Source of the DNA: Chloroflexota bacterium
Lineage (GTDB): Bacteria; Chloroflexota; Dehalococcoidia; JACPPY01
Length of the DNA: 32,993 nt
Assembly (NCBI GenBank): GCA_016190755.1
Contig: JACPPY010000083.1
Span: 1 to 32,993 of the forward strand
Direction of reading: 5' to 3'
The position numbers and the translations under genes are program-made. Shown one piece after another: positions 25,878-32,918 of the stretch. The notes below the pieces were generated by a model. The model saw only the letters and a list, made by a program, of their open reading frames with translations. It ran no database searches and had not been told where the DNA came from. The stretch's first letter is position 1; the number at the start of each line of letters is the position of its first letter.

Positions 25878-26007
25878 GATACCTGGAACGCATTATGGCC
25901 GCATACTCAGAATAATGTACTGACATACACAGGATCAGCACCCGGCGGCCCATTCCTATTGAGTACCTCTCGGATCACCTGTACCACAAGCCTGAAATAA
26001 GTTGTTT

Positions 26008-26021
26008 TGTGGATAGCCACA
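26008..26021. promoter_or_regulatory. Short palindrome upstream of the redox operon
   Basis: TGTGG-ATAG-CCACA has perfect 5-base arms and lies about 56 bases before the ATG at 26078, in the only sizeable gap between the two-component genes and the operon. It could be an operator for the NarL-type regulator. It is short enough to arise by chance. Confidence 0.3.
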
Positions 26022-26077
26022 CCTGGACTCCCCAGTTATGCTTATTACAGTAGCTATCCCAACATGGGAGGTGCGGT

Positions 26078-26827
26078 ATGGCAGGAAGGCTGAGAGCGCT
26101 CGTCGCTTCGGAACCGACTCAGGTAAGACATCTTCTTGTCGATGCTCTTGAGCGAGAGCCGGGGGTGGTTGTCGTCGGACAGGCTGACAGCGCTGTGAAG
26201 GCAGTAGGTCTGGCGCGCAGCCTGAGACCCGAGGTGGTGCTGGTTGATTTTCAGTTACCCCACCGCATCGGCCTTGATGCTGTTCCTCTTACCCGGACAA
26301 GCGGGTTGGACGCAGCGATGGACATATCGCGCGAGCTAGGAAAGACGAAGGTATTGTTGGTTACGAATGCCGGGCTCCCAGTCCAACAAGAGAGTGTCCT
26401 GGGAAAGGAAGTCGAGGCATTCCTGTATACGCAGACAGCCGCTGCCAGCCAGCCTGTAGACATACGGAAGCTGTTTGATGGAGGTGTCGTGGCTGACGGG
26501 CTGGTGTTCGCCAAGCTTGGTACAAGGGAGCGGATATCGGACTCAAACCGGATCATCGAGATCAGCGAGAAACTTGTCGCTTTCAGCAGCCTGGTCATAC
26601 TGGGAGGCCTTGGGTTGATGGTGACTCTCTTTCTGGCCAGTGCTGGTGTGTTCTTGGCCGCGGCGGGGGCCGCAGGCCTGCTTCTAGGCGTAACAGCAAG
26701 AGTTGCAGGCGGTTTGGCGCTCAAGCGGCGAAAATCTGCGTTGAAGCCTGAGGTGGTAAAGCCGAAATGGCTAAAGGTGGTGCGAGATGACGACCAGGAA
26801 CGTCCTCAAACAATGCTCGATATTTGA
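26078..26827 (+). CDS. Degenerate receiver domain fused to a membrane hairpin
   Basis: 249 residues. Residues 1-125 have the receiver fold (LRALVASEPTQVRHLLVDALE, VVVVGQADSAVKAV, RPEVVLVDFQLP). D57 at the phosphorylation position is kept, but the N-terminal acidic pair is reduced to S11-E12 and the usual lysine is replaced (AFLYTQT), so normal phosphorylation is doubtful. Two hydrophobic segments (about 169-190 and 191-212) place the C-terminus at the membrane, followed by a basic tail. There is no DNA-binding domain. GGGAGGTG precedes the ATG. It overlaps the next gene by 41 bases in another frame. I read it as a membrane-tethered signalling or scaffold protein; no known family name fits. 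Confidence 0.7.
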   Translation: MAGRLRALVASEPTQVRHLLVDALEREPGVVVVGQADSAVKAVGLARSLRPEVVLVDFQLPHRIGLDAVPLTRTSGLDAAMDISRELGKTKVLLVTNAGLPVQQESVLGKEVEAFLYTQTAAASQPVDIRKLFDGGVVADGLVFAKLGTRERISDSNRIIEISEKLVAFSSLVILGGLGLMVTLFLASAGVFLAAAGAAGLLLGVTARVAGGLALKRRKSALKPEVVKPKWLKVVRDDDQERPQTMLDI

Positions 26828-27248
26828 GGGCTTGAGCGAGATAGAGCTGGAGAAGATCATGGCTATCTCTCGATCAGCCCAATGGGAGGCGGGAGACGCT
26901 ATCTTCAGCGAGATGGGCAGCGCGGCGGAGATGTATGTCCTGGAAAAGGGCAGAGTAGCGCTCCAGATGTCTCTGCCTGCTGGCCAGGTGACCAGGAGGG
27001 TAACGGTGGATGTTGCCGGAAAGAACGAGGCGCTCGGCTGGTCCGCACTGGTCGAGCCCAAGCGGTACACGTTGAGCGCGATATGTCTGGAACCGACCAG
27101 CGTAGTGGCCGTTGATGGCGCTAAGCTCAGGTCGCTTCTCGAGGCAGATCAGGGTCTGGGATATAAGATACTGCGCCAGCTCATAAACGTGGTTGCCTCA
27201 AGATTGGACGAGACCAGGAAGGTATTGTTGAGCGAAAGGTTGGCGTGA
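26787..27248 (+). CDS. Stand-alone cyclic-nucleotide-binding-like domain protein
   Basis: 153 residues. A single CRP-type beta-barrel (ECSIFEGLSEIELEKI-like start, AGDAIFSEMGSAAEMYVLEKGRVAL, then NEALGWSALVEPKRYTLSAICLEPTSVVAVDG) and a C-terminal helix (GYKILRQLINVVASRLDETRKVLL), but no helix-turn-helix. The phosphate-binding cassette keeps the E-x2-G and the A-L but has RYTLSA rather than the RTA pattern, so cyclic nucleotide binding is uncertain. Such stand-alone domains recur beside bacterial redox gene clusters. It begins inside the end of the receiver-like gene, so the two are probably translationally coupled. Confidence 0.85.
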   Translation: MTTRNVLKQCSIFEGLSEIELEKIMAISRSAQWEAGDAIFSEMGSAAEMYVLEKGRVALQMSLPAGQVTRRVTVDVAGKNEALGWSALVEPKRYTLSAICLEPTSVVAVDGAKLRSLLEADQGLGYKILRQLINVVASRLDETRKVLLSERLA

Positions 27249-27317
27249 GTCGACCGTAATGATAGCTGCTCCCCTATCTAAGGGGCCGGGCAATGCTGGA
27301 AGGAGAGAAAAAGGAAA

Positions 27318-28106
27318 ATGACTATGGCGATTGTCTGGGTCGTGGTTGCTGTGGTGGTCGTATTGGCGTGGTTCGTGCTAGGCATTAGGGTTGTGCGCCA
27401 GTGGGAGGGAGGCGTCCTGCTCCGTTTCGGACGGTTTGTAGGAGTCAGGAAGCCTGGACTGAATTTGATAGTCCCGATAGTCGACCGGTTGGTGAATGTT
27501 GACACCCGCGTGATCACCACGATTCTCGAGCCACAAGAGGTAATCACCAAGGACAACGTGACCATCAAAGTAGATGCTGTGGTGTATTTCAAGGTGGTGG
27601 ATCCGGAGAAGGCGGTGATCAGTGTGGCGGACTTCGTTAGCGCCACAACTCAGATAGCGCTGACCACGCTGCGGAGCGTCCTTGGACAATCGGAATTGGA
27701 CGAGGTGCTGGCGCACCGCGACCGGATCAACCAGAGGTTGCGCGAGATAATCGACGGGCAGACTGAGGAACCTTGGGGGGTGCGTGTTACCGTGGCCGAG
27801 GTCAAGGATGTCCTCCTGCCGGAAAACATGCAGCGTGCAATGGCCCGACAGGCTGAAGCCGAACGAGAAAAGCGGGCGAAGATAGTACATGCAGAGGGTG
27901 AACGCCTGGCTGCTACTACCCTTGCCGAAGCCGCAACCATTATGGCCAAAGAGCCGGTGACGTTGCAGTTGCGCTACCTGCAATCTATGGTCGAGATGGC
28001 TGGCGAGCGGAACAGCACCATCATACCCATTCCACTTGATATTGCGGGAGCACTGCGAGGGCTGATGGAGCCTCGCGGAGATGGCAAACAAGTATTGACG
28101 AAGTAG
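27318..28106 (+). CDS. Slipin (SPFH/stomatin-family membrane protein)
   Basis: 262 residues. An N-terminal hydrophobic segment (about 4-24) is followed by the SPFH core: VVRQWEGGVLLRFGRFVGVRKPGLNLIVPIVDR, TRVITTILEPQEVITKDNVTIKVDAVVYFKV and LRSVLGQSELDEVLAHRD. A long charged coiled coil follows (ARQAEAEREKRAKIVHAEGE) and a short C-terminus. Slipins form cage-like oligomers on the cytoplasmic face and organise or protect membrane proteins, often with an NfeD protease partner; no nfeD is adjacent. Here it lies between the signalling genes and the redox subunits, suggesting a role in assembling that complex. GGAAGGAG and AAGGAA precede the ATG. Confidence 0.93.
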   Translation: MTMAIVWVVVAVVVVLAWFVLGIRVVRQWEGGVLLRFGRFVGVRKPGLNLIVPIVDRLVNVDTRVITTILEPQEVITKDNVTIKVDAVVYFKVVDPEKAVISVADFVSATTQIALTTLRSVLGQSELDEVLAHRDRINQRLREIIDGQTEEPWGVRVTVAEVKDVLLPENMQRAMARQAEAEREKRAKIVHAEGERLAATTLAEAATIMAKEPVTLQLRYLQSMVEMAGERNSTIIPIPLDIAGALRGLMEPRGDGKQVLTK

Positions 28107-28168
28107 ACTTGGCTACGGGTCGTTTGAAACTCCATTGATTGTTCAGAGAAACTACACGGGAGGTCAGG

Positions 28169-29020
28169 TTGGAGCTCACCAGGAGGGAACTTCTCAAGTG
28201 GCTTGGCGCCACAGGCATCGCAGTGACAGCTGCGAGTTATATACCTTGGCTGGGCAAGAGCGCGAGCGCTGAGCAAGCCACAACATCCGGCACGCAGACG
28301 ACCCGGTTGCGGCGATGGTCCATGGTAATCGACCTCAAGAGATGTGACGGCTGCATTGGGCTCAAGACGTCGCCGCAATGTACGCAGGCGTGCATCATGG
28401 GTCATCAAGCGCCAGTCGGCATGAAGTGGATCGAGGTATTCGAGTTCAAGCGGGAACTTGGCGGCAGCTATTTCATGCCTGTTCCCTGCCAGCATTGCGA
28501 GAATGCGCCGTGCACCAACGTTTGCCCTGTGGGTGCCACCTTCTCCACTCCAGAAGGGGTAGTATTGGTAGACCAGACGCGCTGCATCGGCTGCCGGCTG
28601 TGTATGGCGGCATGCCCCTACCAGCGTCGCTTCTTCAACTGGGGAGACCCTCAGGTGCCTCCGGAGACTCGATCTGCCAAGTATGACCTGCATCGACAGG
28701 TACCAGCAATCAAGGGTACGGTAATGAAGTGCTCCTTCTGTGTGGACATGGCCCGGAATGGGTCTGTGCCGTTCTGCGTCGCCGGATGCCCGAGGAGCGC
28801 TCTCTGGTTCGGCGACCTCGAAGAGGACATCGCCACAAACTCACGGGACATCGTCAAGCTATCTCGTTTCATGGCCGAAAACGAAGCCTTTCGATTCAAA
28901 GAGGAGCTGGGCACCCATCCACGGGTCTACTATTTGCCTGGCCATGGGCAGAACGTCGGGCGTAACCCGTATCAGACCGGCCTGCTCCCGGCGAGCTGGC
29001 CCTGGGGAGGCAAAAAATGA
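28169..29020 (+). CDS. Tat-exported four-cluster ferredoxin subunit (DmsB/NrfC-like)
   Basis: 283 residues. The N-terminus has a twin-arginine signal, LTRRELLKWLG, then a hydrophobic stretch and a SASA cleavage region, so the protein acts outside the cytoplasmic membrane. Four cysteine sets can bind four [4Fe-4S] clusters: RCDGC-x8-C-x3-C, CQHCENAPCTNVCP, RCIGCRLCMAACP and KCSFC-x11-C-x3-CP. It is the electron-wire subunit of a complex iron-sulfur enzyme and should pass electrons to or from the NrfD-like subunit, whose gene overlaps its stop (ATGA). The TTG at 28169 is chosen over an upstream TTG at 28139 because GGGAGGT precedes it and the Tat motif then sits at the very N-terminus. Confidence 0.92.
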   Translation: MELTRRELLKWLGATGIAVTAASYIPWLGKSASAEQATTSGTQTTRLRRWSMVIDLKRCDGCIGLKTSPQCTQACIMGHQAPVGMKWIEVFEFKRELGGSYFMPVPCQHCENAPCTNVCPVGATFSTPEGVVLVDQTRCIGCRLCMAACPYQRRFFNWGDPQVPPETRSAKYDLHRQVPAIKGTVMKCSFCVDMARNGSVPFCVAGCPRSALWFGDLEEDIATNSRDIVKLSRFMAENEAFRFKEELGTHPRVYYLPGHGQNVGRNPYQTGLLPASWPWGGKK

Positions 29021-30390
29021 ATGAAGCCCTAGAGCGGCTGGAAAGGACTGTCCTTCACCCCCTTACTCATACGACCATGACCTATCGGATAGTCGTGCTG
29101 GCGCTGGCGGCTGTAGCGGGGTGGGGTCTTTATGCCTTTTCCATCCAGATGAGGAACGGGTTGGTGGTGACAGGCATGCGCGACTACATCCTCTGGGGCC
29201 TGTACATCTCCAATTTCGTGTTCTTCATCGGCATAAGCCATGCCGGGACTCTCATCTCGGCGATCCTCAGGGTCACCAAGGCCGAATGGCGTGTCTCGAT
29301 CACGCGTATGGCGGAGTTCATAACTGTGGTGGCGCTAACCGTTGGCGGTGTCTTTCCCATAATTGACATGGGCAGGCCTGACCGCGTGCCGAGCATACTG
29401 TGGTTCGGGCGCTTCCAATCTCCCATAGTCTGGGACATTCTGGCGATAAGCACGTATCTGACTGGCAGTGCCATATACCTGTTCTTGCCCTTGATAGAAG
29501 ACCTGGCGATATGCCGTGACAAGTTGCCCAAAACGCTCTCACCTTGGCGGCGGCTCTTCTATCGTGTGCTGTCGGTCGGCTGGCGAGGGACCGACTCGCA
29601 GAAGAAGTCGCTGTTCACGGCGATGGGCATCATGGCCATACTCATCATCCCTATCGCGGTGTCCGTACATACGGTGGTGTCTTTCATTTTCGCCATGACT
29701 CTCAGGTCAGGCTGGAACAGCACCGTATACGGCATCTACTTCGTGGCTGGCGCCATCTTCTCCGGCATCGCGACCATTATTATAGTGATGGCAATACTGC
29801 GGCGTGCCTTCCACCTCGAAGAGTACATAACATCAAAGCAGTTCGTGTACCTGGGTTACATGCTCGGCGCCTTCGTGTTGATAATGGCCTACTTCAATCT
29901 GCTGGAGTTCCTCGTGCCCGGCTACAAGAACGAGGAAGGCGAAGGCTTCCTGTTGCAGTCGATGCTGGCCGGGAAGTATGCGTGGATGTATTGGGCCTAC
30001 ATAGTAGCTGGCCTGGGGATTCCCGCTTTCATTATACTAAACCCGCGTACCAGGAACGTGAAGGGGTTGGTAATAGCATCCATACTCGTTAACATAGCGA
30101 TGTGGTTGGAGCGGTTCCTGGTCGTGGTCCCAGCCCTTGATGTGCCACTCCTGCCGCGTGAGGCAGTAACTTATGTTCCCACTTGGGTGGAGTGGTCGAT
30201 AATCGCAGGGGCGTTTGCCGAGTTCTCCTTGATAATCGCCGTGTTCGCCAAGTTATTTCCCGTGATTTCCATATGGGAGGTGAAAGAGCAAATGGAGCAG
30301 AAGGAGCACGTCGCGGCTGAAGCCGAAACATCTCCAGCCACCACACATGGTTTCGGGGAACGAGCCAAGACAAGCCCCTTCGGCACCTAA
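29017..30390 (+). CDS. NrfD/ActC-like quinone-interacting membrane subunit
   Basis: 457 residues with about ten membrane segments. Stretches such as ILWGLYISNFVFFIGISHAG, ISAILRVTKAEWR, TRMAEFITVVAL, GGVFPIIDMGRPDR, SPIVWDILAISTYL and SVHTVVSFIFAM closely match the ActC/HybB type of NrfD proteins found in alternative complex III and polysulfide-reductase-like enzymes, which oxidise or reduce membrane quinone. The C-terminal 40 residues are charged and cytoplasmic. It overlaps the ferredoxin gene by 4 bases and is followed after 17 bases by an Ig-like protein gene. No molybdopterin subunit, pentahaem cytochrome or second NrfD copy is present, so it is not a standard alternative complex III. 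Confidence 0.93.
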   Translation: MNEALERLERTVLHPLTHTTMTYRIVVLALAAVAGWGLYAFSIQMRNGLVVTGMRDYILWGLYISNFVFFIGISHAGTLISAILRVTKAEWRVSITRMAEFITVVALTVGGVFPIIDMGRPDRVPSILWFGRFQSPIVWDILAISTYLTGSAIYLFLPLIEDLAICRDKLPKTLSPWRRLFYRVLSVGWRGTDSQKKSLFTAMGIMAILIIPIAVSVHTVVSFIFAMTLRSGWNSTVYGIYFVAGAIFSGIATIIIVMAILRRAFHLEEYITSKQFVYLGYMLGAFVLIMAYFNLLEFLVPGYKNEEGEGFLLQSMLAGKYAWMYWAYIVAGLGIPAFIILNPRTRNVKGLVIASILVNIAMWLERFLVVVPALDVPLLPREAVTYVPTWVEWSIIAGAFAEFSLIIAVFAKLFPVISIWEVKEQMEQKEHVAAEAETSPATTHGFGERAKTSPFGT

Positions 30391-30407
30391 GGCTTGGGTA
30401 GGAGCAC

Positions 30408-30965
30408 ATGATGAGGACGAGATTATTCATCTTGGTGATCGTAGCAGCCCTGCTCGCGGTTGTAGGAAGCGTTGGACTGGCTCTTGCTGACGATGGTGGA
30501 TCATTCAACACGAAGCTTTCCTTGGCGGTGCCCTCCAGTACGCCATTGGGACAATCCGTCCGGTTGGAGGCGAGGCTTCAAGATGGGTCGGGCAATCCGA
30601 TCAAGCAGGGCACGATCGTCTTCTACATCTCCACAGGTTTTCTCTCGGGCACAAGCGGCCTGATGCCCATTGGAAGTGCCGCTACCAATGACCTGGGAGT
30701 CGCCGTGCTGGAACACGAACCACGACAAAATGGGCAGATCGAGGTCGTTGCGCGTTTTCTTGGAGATGCCCGGCATGGCCCGAGTCAGGATGTGGCGAAG
30801 ATATCTATAGTGGGAAACCACCAGTTATACGAGGCGGAAGCGGGCATACATGTTCCATTCGTCGGCAAGTGGATTCTGGTACTGGTGTTGGGCTTCATCT
30901 GGGGTACGTACTTGTTTGTCGTTTCACGCGTCTTGAAGATAGCCACAGCACCGCCTGAAAAGTAA
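30408..30965 (+). CDS. Membrane-anchored Ig-like domain protein
   Basis: 185 residues. An N-terminal signal segment (about 5-27, ending SVGLALA) leads to one Ig-like beta-sandwich (about 35-135; SSTPLGQSVRLEARLQDGSGNPIKQGTIVFY and GVAVLEHEPRQNGQIEVVARFLGD), then a C-terminal membrane helix (WILVLVLGFIWGTYLFVVSRVL, 152-173). The domain should lie outside the membrane, anchored at both ends of the mature chain or at the C-terminus after cleavage. No cofactor motif is visible. Its place between the NrfD-like and cytochrome-like genes suggests a structural subunit of the same complex. AGGAG precedes ATGATG; either ATG may be used. Confidence 0.75.
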   Translation: MMRTRLFILVIVAALLAVVGSVGLALADDGGSFNTKLSLAVPSSTPLGQSVRLEARLQDGSGNPIKQGTIVFYISTGFLSGTSGLMPIGSAATNDLGVAVLEHEPRQNGQIEVVARFLGDARHGPSQDVAKISIVGNHQLYEAEAGIHVPFVGKWILVLVLGFIWGTYLFVVSRVLKIATAPPEK

Positions 30966-30989
30966 GGAATACTCTGGAGGCATTGTGCC

Positions 30990-31661
30990 TTGAAACGATA
31001 TGAACAGCCGAGACCGGTTAACGTAACTCCGATAAAGCCGCCGATTCCGGTGAGATACACGTCTACCGCCAGGGGAAGGCAGTCTGACCGGCGCAATGCG
31101 CTCTTCGCCCTGTTTCTTATAGGGTTCGTGCTCACCGTTTCGACGACGGTCATCACCATGATCATACGCGGGCCTGACACACATGGCAGTATCTGGAATG
31201 GCGTTCTTCCCGGATATAACCGTACGGAACCAATGTATGTAGTATCTGAACCCGGGCCGGCGCAGCTTCCGCCGTTACCTCCCGCGCAAACCCCAACGCC
31301 TCCTGTGCAAACAACAACCCCAGGGCAGACGACAACTCCAGGGCAGACGACAACTCCTGCCCCGAGCACTACTCCTGTTGTCGCCAAGGATGTTTCCTTC
31401 TCGCAGGACGTTCTGCCTATCCTGAAGGCAGGTTGCTCCTGCCATATACAGGCAATTGCCATGAAGGGTGTCGTTGTGGACTCCTACCAGGCCTTGACTA
31501 AGGCGCAGCCGCTCCTGCTGGTCCCTGGGAAACCGGATGACAGCCTGCTTGTAAGTGTGCTGCAAGGCAAACCGACGCAAATGCCCCCTTCAGGGCCGTT
31601 GTCGGAGGAAAAGATCAAGGCCATTAAGGATTGGATATCCCAGGGGGCGAAGAATAACTAG
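30990..31661 (+). CDS. Membrane-anchored cytochrome-c-like protein with CSCH motif
   Basis: 223 residues. One membrane helix (about 34-54), then an extracytoplasmic Pro/Thr/Gln-rich linker (about 88-128) containing a tandem repeat, then a domain of about 90 residues with the plan of planctomycete-type cytochrome c domains: VLPILKAGCSCHIQ, VVVDSYQALTK, PGKPDDSLLVSVLQG, TQMPPSGPLSEEKIKAIKDWISQGA. Met in QMPP is the expected sixth haem ligand. The haem-binding site, normally CxxCH, reads CSCH, one residue short. The start is TTG at 30990 with GGAGG 9 bases ahead. Last gene of the probable operon; it could carry electrons to or from the ferredoxin/NrfD pair if haem is bound. Confidence 0.82.
   Translation: MKRYEQPRPVNVTPIKPPIPVRYTSTARGRQSDRRNALFALFLIGFVLTVSTTVITMIIRGPDTHGSIWNGVLPGYNRTEPMYVVSEPGPAQLPPLPPAQTPTPPVQTTTPGQTTTPGQTTTPAPSTTPVVAKDVSFSQDVLPILKAGCSCHIQAIAMKGVVVDSYQALTKAQPLLLVPGKPDDSLLVSVLQGKPTQMPPSGPLSEEKIKAIKDWISQGAKNN
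31321..31356 (+). repeat. Tandem 18-base repeat in the cytochrome linker
   Basis: Two perfect copies of CAGGGCAGACGACAACTC (31321-31338, 31339-31356) encode the repeated GQTTTP unit of the Thr/Pro linker. The number of copies could vary between strains and change linker length without shifting the frame. Confidence 0.85.
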
Positions 31662-31764
31662 GGCGTTGCCTGCTGCGCGCGACGTCAGACACGCGGAAGA
31701 GCTGACAGCGGGGGTGTGCGCGGAAGTTTTGTAAGAGGGTAGAATGCCTGGCCCAATTCTGTCA

Positions 31765-31785
31765 TGGTCGGGCTTGACCCGGCCA
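31765..31785. repeat. Imperfect palindrome, interspersed-repeat type
   Basis: TGGTCGGG (31765-31772) pairs with CCCGGCCA (31778-31785) through one G-T pair, loop CTTGA. The surrounding GTCATGG...CCATCC form is reminiscent of common bacterial interspersed palindromes. Confidence 0.5.
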
Positions 31786-31847
31786 TCCAAGTAAGAAGGT
31801 TTGCCCCCGTTCAGGCAGGAGAGAGACGGCCTTAGCACTGGGCTTCC

Positions 31848-31864
31848 TCCCGATTTTGTCGGGA
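31848..31864. repeat. Palindrome sharing core with 2482-2497
   Basis: TCCCGA-TTTTG-TCGGGA, perfect 6-base arms. The CCCGA...TCGGG core matches the palindrome in the gap before the CheB-CheR gene. No T-run follows on the plus strand. Confidence 0.5.
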
Positions 31865-32091
31865 CTCAGACTACCCTATCTTGTCTGTAGCTGCTCAGAT
31901 AGCACAGCCGGCTTCCCAAAGATTTAGCGCACACCCAACTCAGGGGTTAGGGCCTTTCCGTTCTCCCTGGGCCGACTGTCCGTCCAGATATGGTTCGCCC
32001 GGACTGAGAAGCATGTTTTTGAAGCAGCCAGAATTAGAACGCATAACCCCTGCCCTTCTGTGTCGGGTGACAAGCATAGTTCACATACTTG

Positions 32092-32100
32092 TGATATACT
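32092..32100 (+). promoter_or_regulatory. Extended -10 promoter element
   Basis: TG-A-TATACT fits an extended -10 element. No clear -35 box lies at 16-18 bases (a GTGACA is 22 bases upstream). It would start transcription near 32107, just ahead of the secreted beta-rich protein gene. Confidence 0.4.
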
Positions 32101-32132
32101 GACTTAACATAATTGATAGGTGTGGCGTACAA

Positions 32133-32715
32133 ATGAGGCTCAGATCTTTTCTGGCTATCGCAGCAATCCTATCGCCAGGCATAGCATTCCCCGAGGCAGT
32201 CAGCGCTTCCGCTGAAACACAGTATGCTTCCGCTCCGGAGACCGCGGTTGTGACACCAGGGGAAGATTTGTCCGGAACCAGTAGCTTCTCCGCCTCCGGC
32301 TCTTTTTCCGCCATAACGCCTGGAATGGTCACTCCCTTGAGCAGCGGCAATTGGAAAGTTGTCAATCGTCAGATAACCGGTACTATGTCAGGAAGCATTA
32401 CTGGCGTCTTCGACATCACTTATGGTGGGGTTTTCAACCTGTCTACGCAGGCAGGCACTTTTGAAGGAAATATTAAAGTTCTGTCGTACCAGATTGAAAT
32501 TGAAGGCAGCACCTCGCCATCAACCATGGTAACGCTTTCTAATGGTCTTCAAGTTCCAAAGACATCGCTCTGGGGAATGGTCGATCGAGCGGGCGCTAAT
32601 AACCGGCGAGGGCAATTTCTCGGGTTGGTTCACATTTATTCCAACGCCTGATGGACATATCAGCCAGATGCTATCAAGTTCACTGACAATGACTGGAAAA
32701 ACTGGCATCCATTAA
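32133..32715 (+). pseudogene. Secreted beta-rich protein gene with a +1 frameshift
   Basis: The first frame gives 172 residues to 32651: a Sec signal peptide (MRLRSFLAIAAILSPGIAFPEAVSASA), a Ser/Ala/Thr-rich linker and a beta-rich domain with alternating polar and hydrophobic residues (ITGTMSGSITGVFDITYGG). After about 32585 this frame becomes unlike the rest (RAGANNRRGQFL). The +1 frame from about 32590 resumes the style, LITGEGNFSGWFTF, and runs to a TAA at 32713-32715, ending SSSLTMTGKTGIH. One extra base near GAGCGGGCGC would explain it; a true mutation and a base-calling error look the same here. The family is not recognised. A probable transposase gene starts 203 bases downstream. Confidence 0.6.
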
Positions 32716-32865
32716 AACATCGACGCCATGGTAGCCTGGAAAATGGACGCAGGGGGCCTCATTGAACGGACTTCAACAACATCTCCTGCTGGGTTTTATC
32801 CCGTTTGTACTAGCCCATAAGGCATCCGCAATTCCGCGTGTGGCATTAGGCAAGGTAACTATCCC

Positions 32866-32894
32866 TTGACAATATAAGTTCCTTGTGTTAGACT
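32866..32894 (+). promoter_or_regulatory. Sigma-70-type promoter for the transposase gene
   Basis: TTGACA (32866-32871), a 17-base spacer and TAGACT (32889-32894). Transcription would start near 32901, and AAGGAAGGG (32902-32910) serves as ribosome binding site for the ATG at 32919. Confidence 0.65.
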
Positions 32895-32918
32895 TGTAGC
32901 TAAGGAAGGGATACGAAA

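Larger units (their letters stand above)
31662..32132. other. Intergenic region of 471 bases with palindromic repeats
   Basis: No gene recognised. It holds two palindromes (listed separately) and, at its right end, TG-A-TATACT (32092-32100), an extended -10 promoter about 33 bases before the ATG at 32133. A 73-codon ORF at 31881-32102 has no ribosome binding site or recognisable content. Confidence 0.6.

Noticed and set aside
27271-27285. CCCCT-ATCTA-AGGGG hairpin as terminator before the slipin gene
   Set aside because: The stem is short with no T-run, and the gene order and spacing favour a continuous operon.
29017-30390. Complete alternative complex III
   Set aside because: Only an ActC-like subunit and a small ferredoxin are present; the pentahaem cytochrome, the large ActB fusion and the second NrfD-like subunit are missing.
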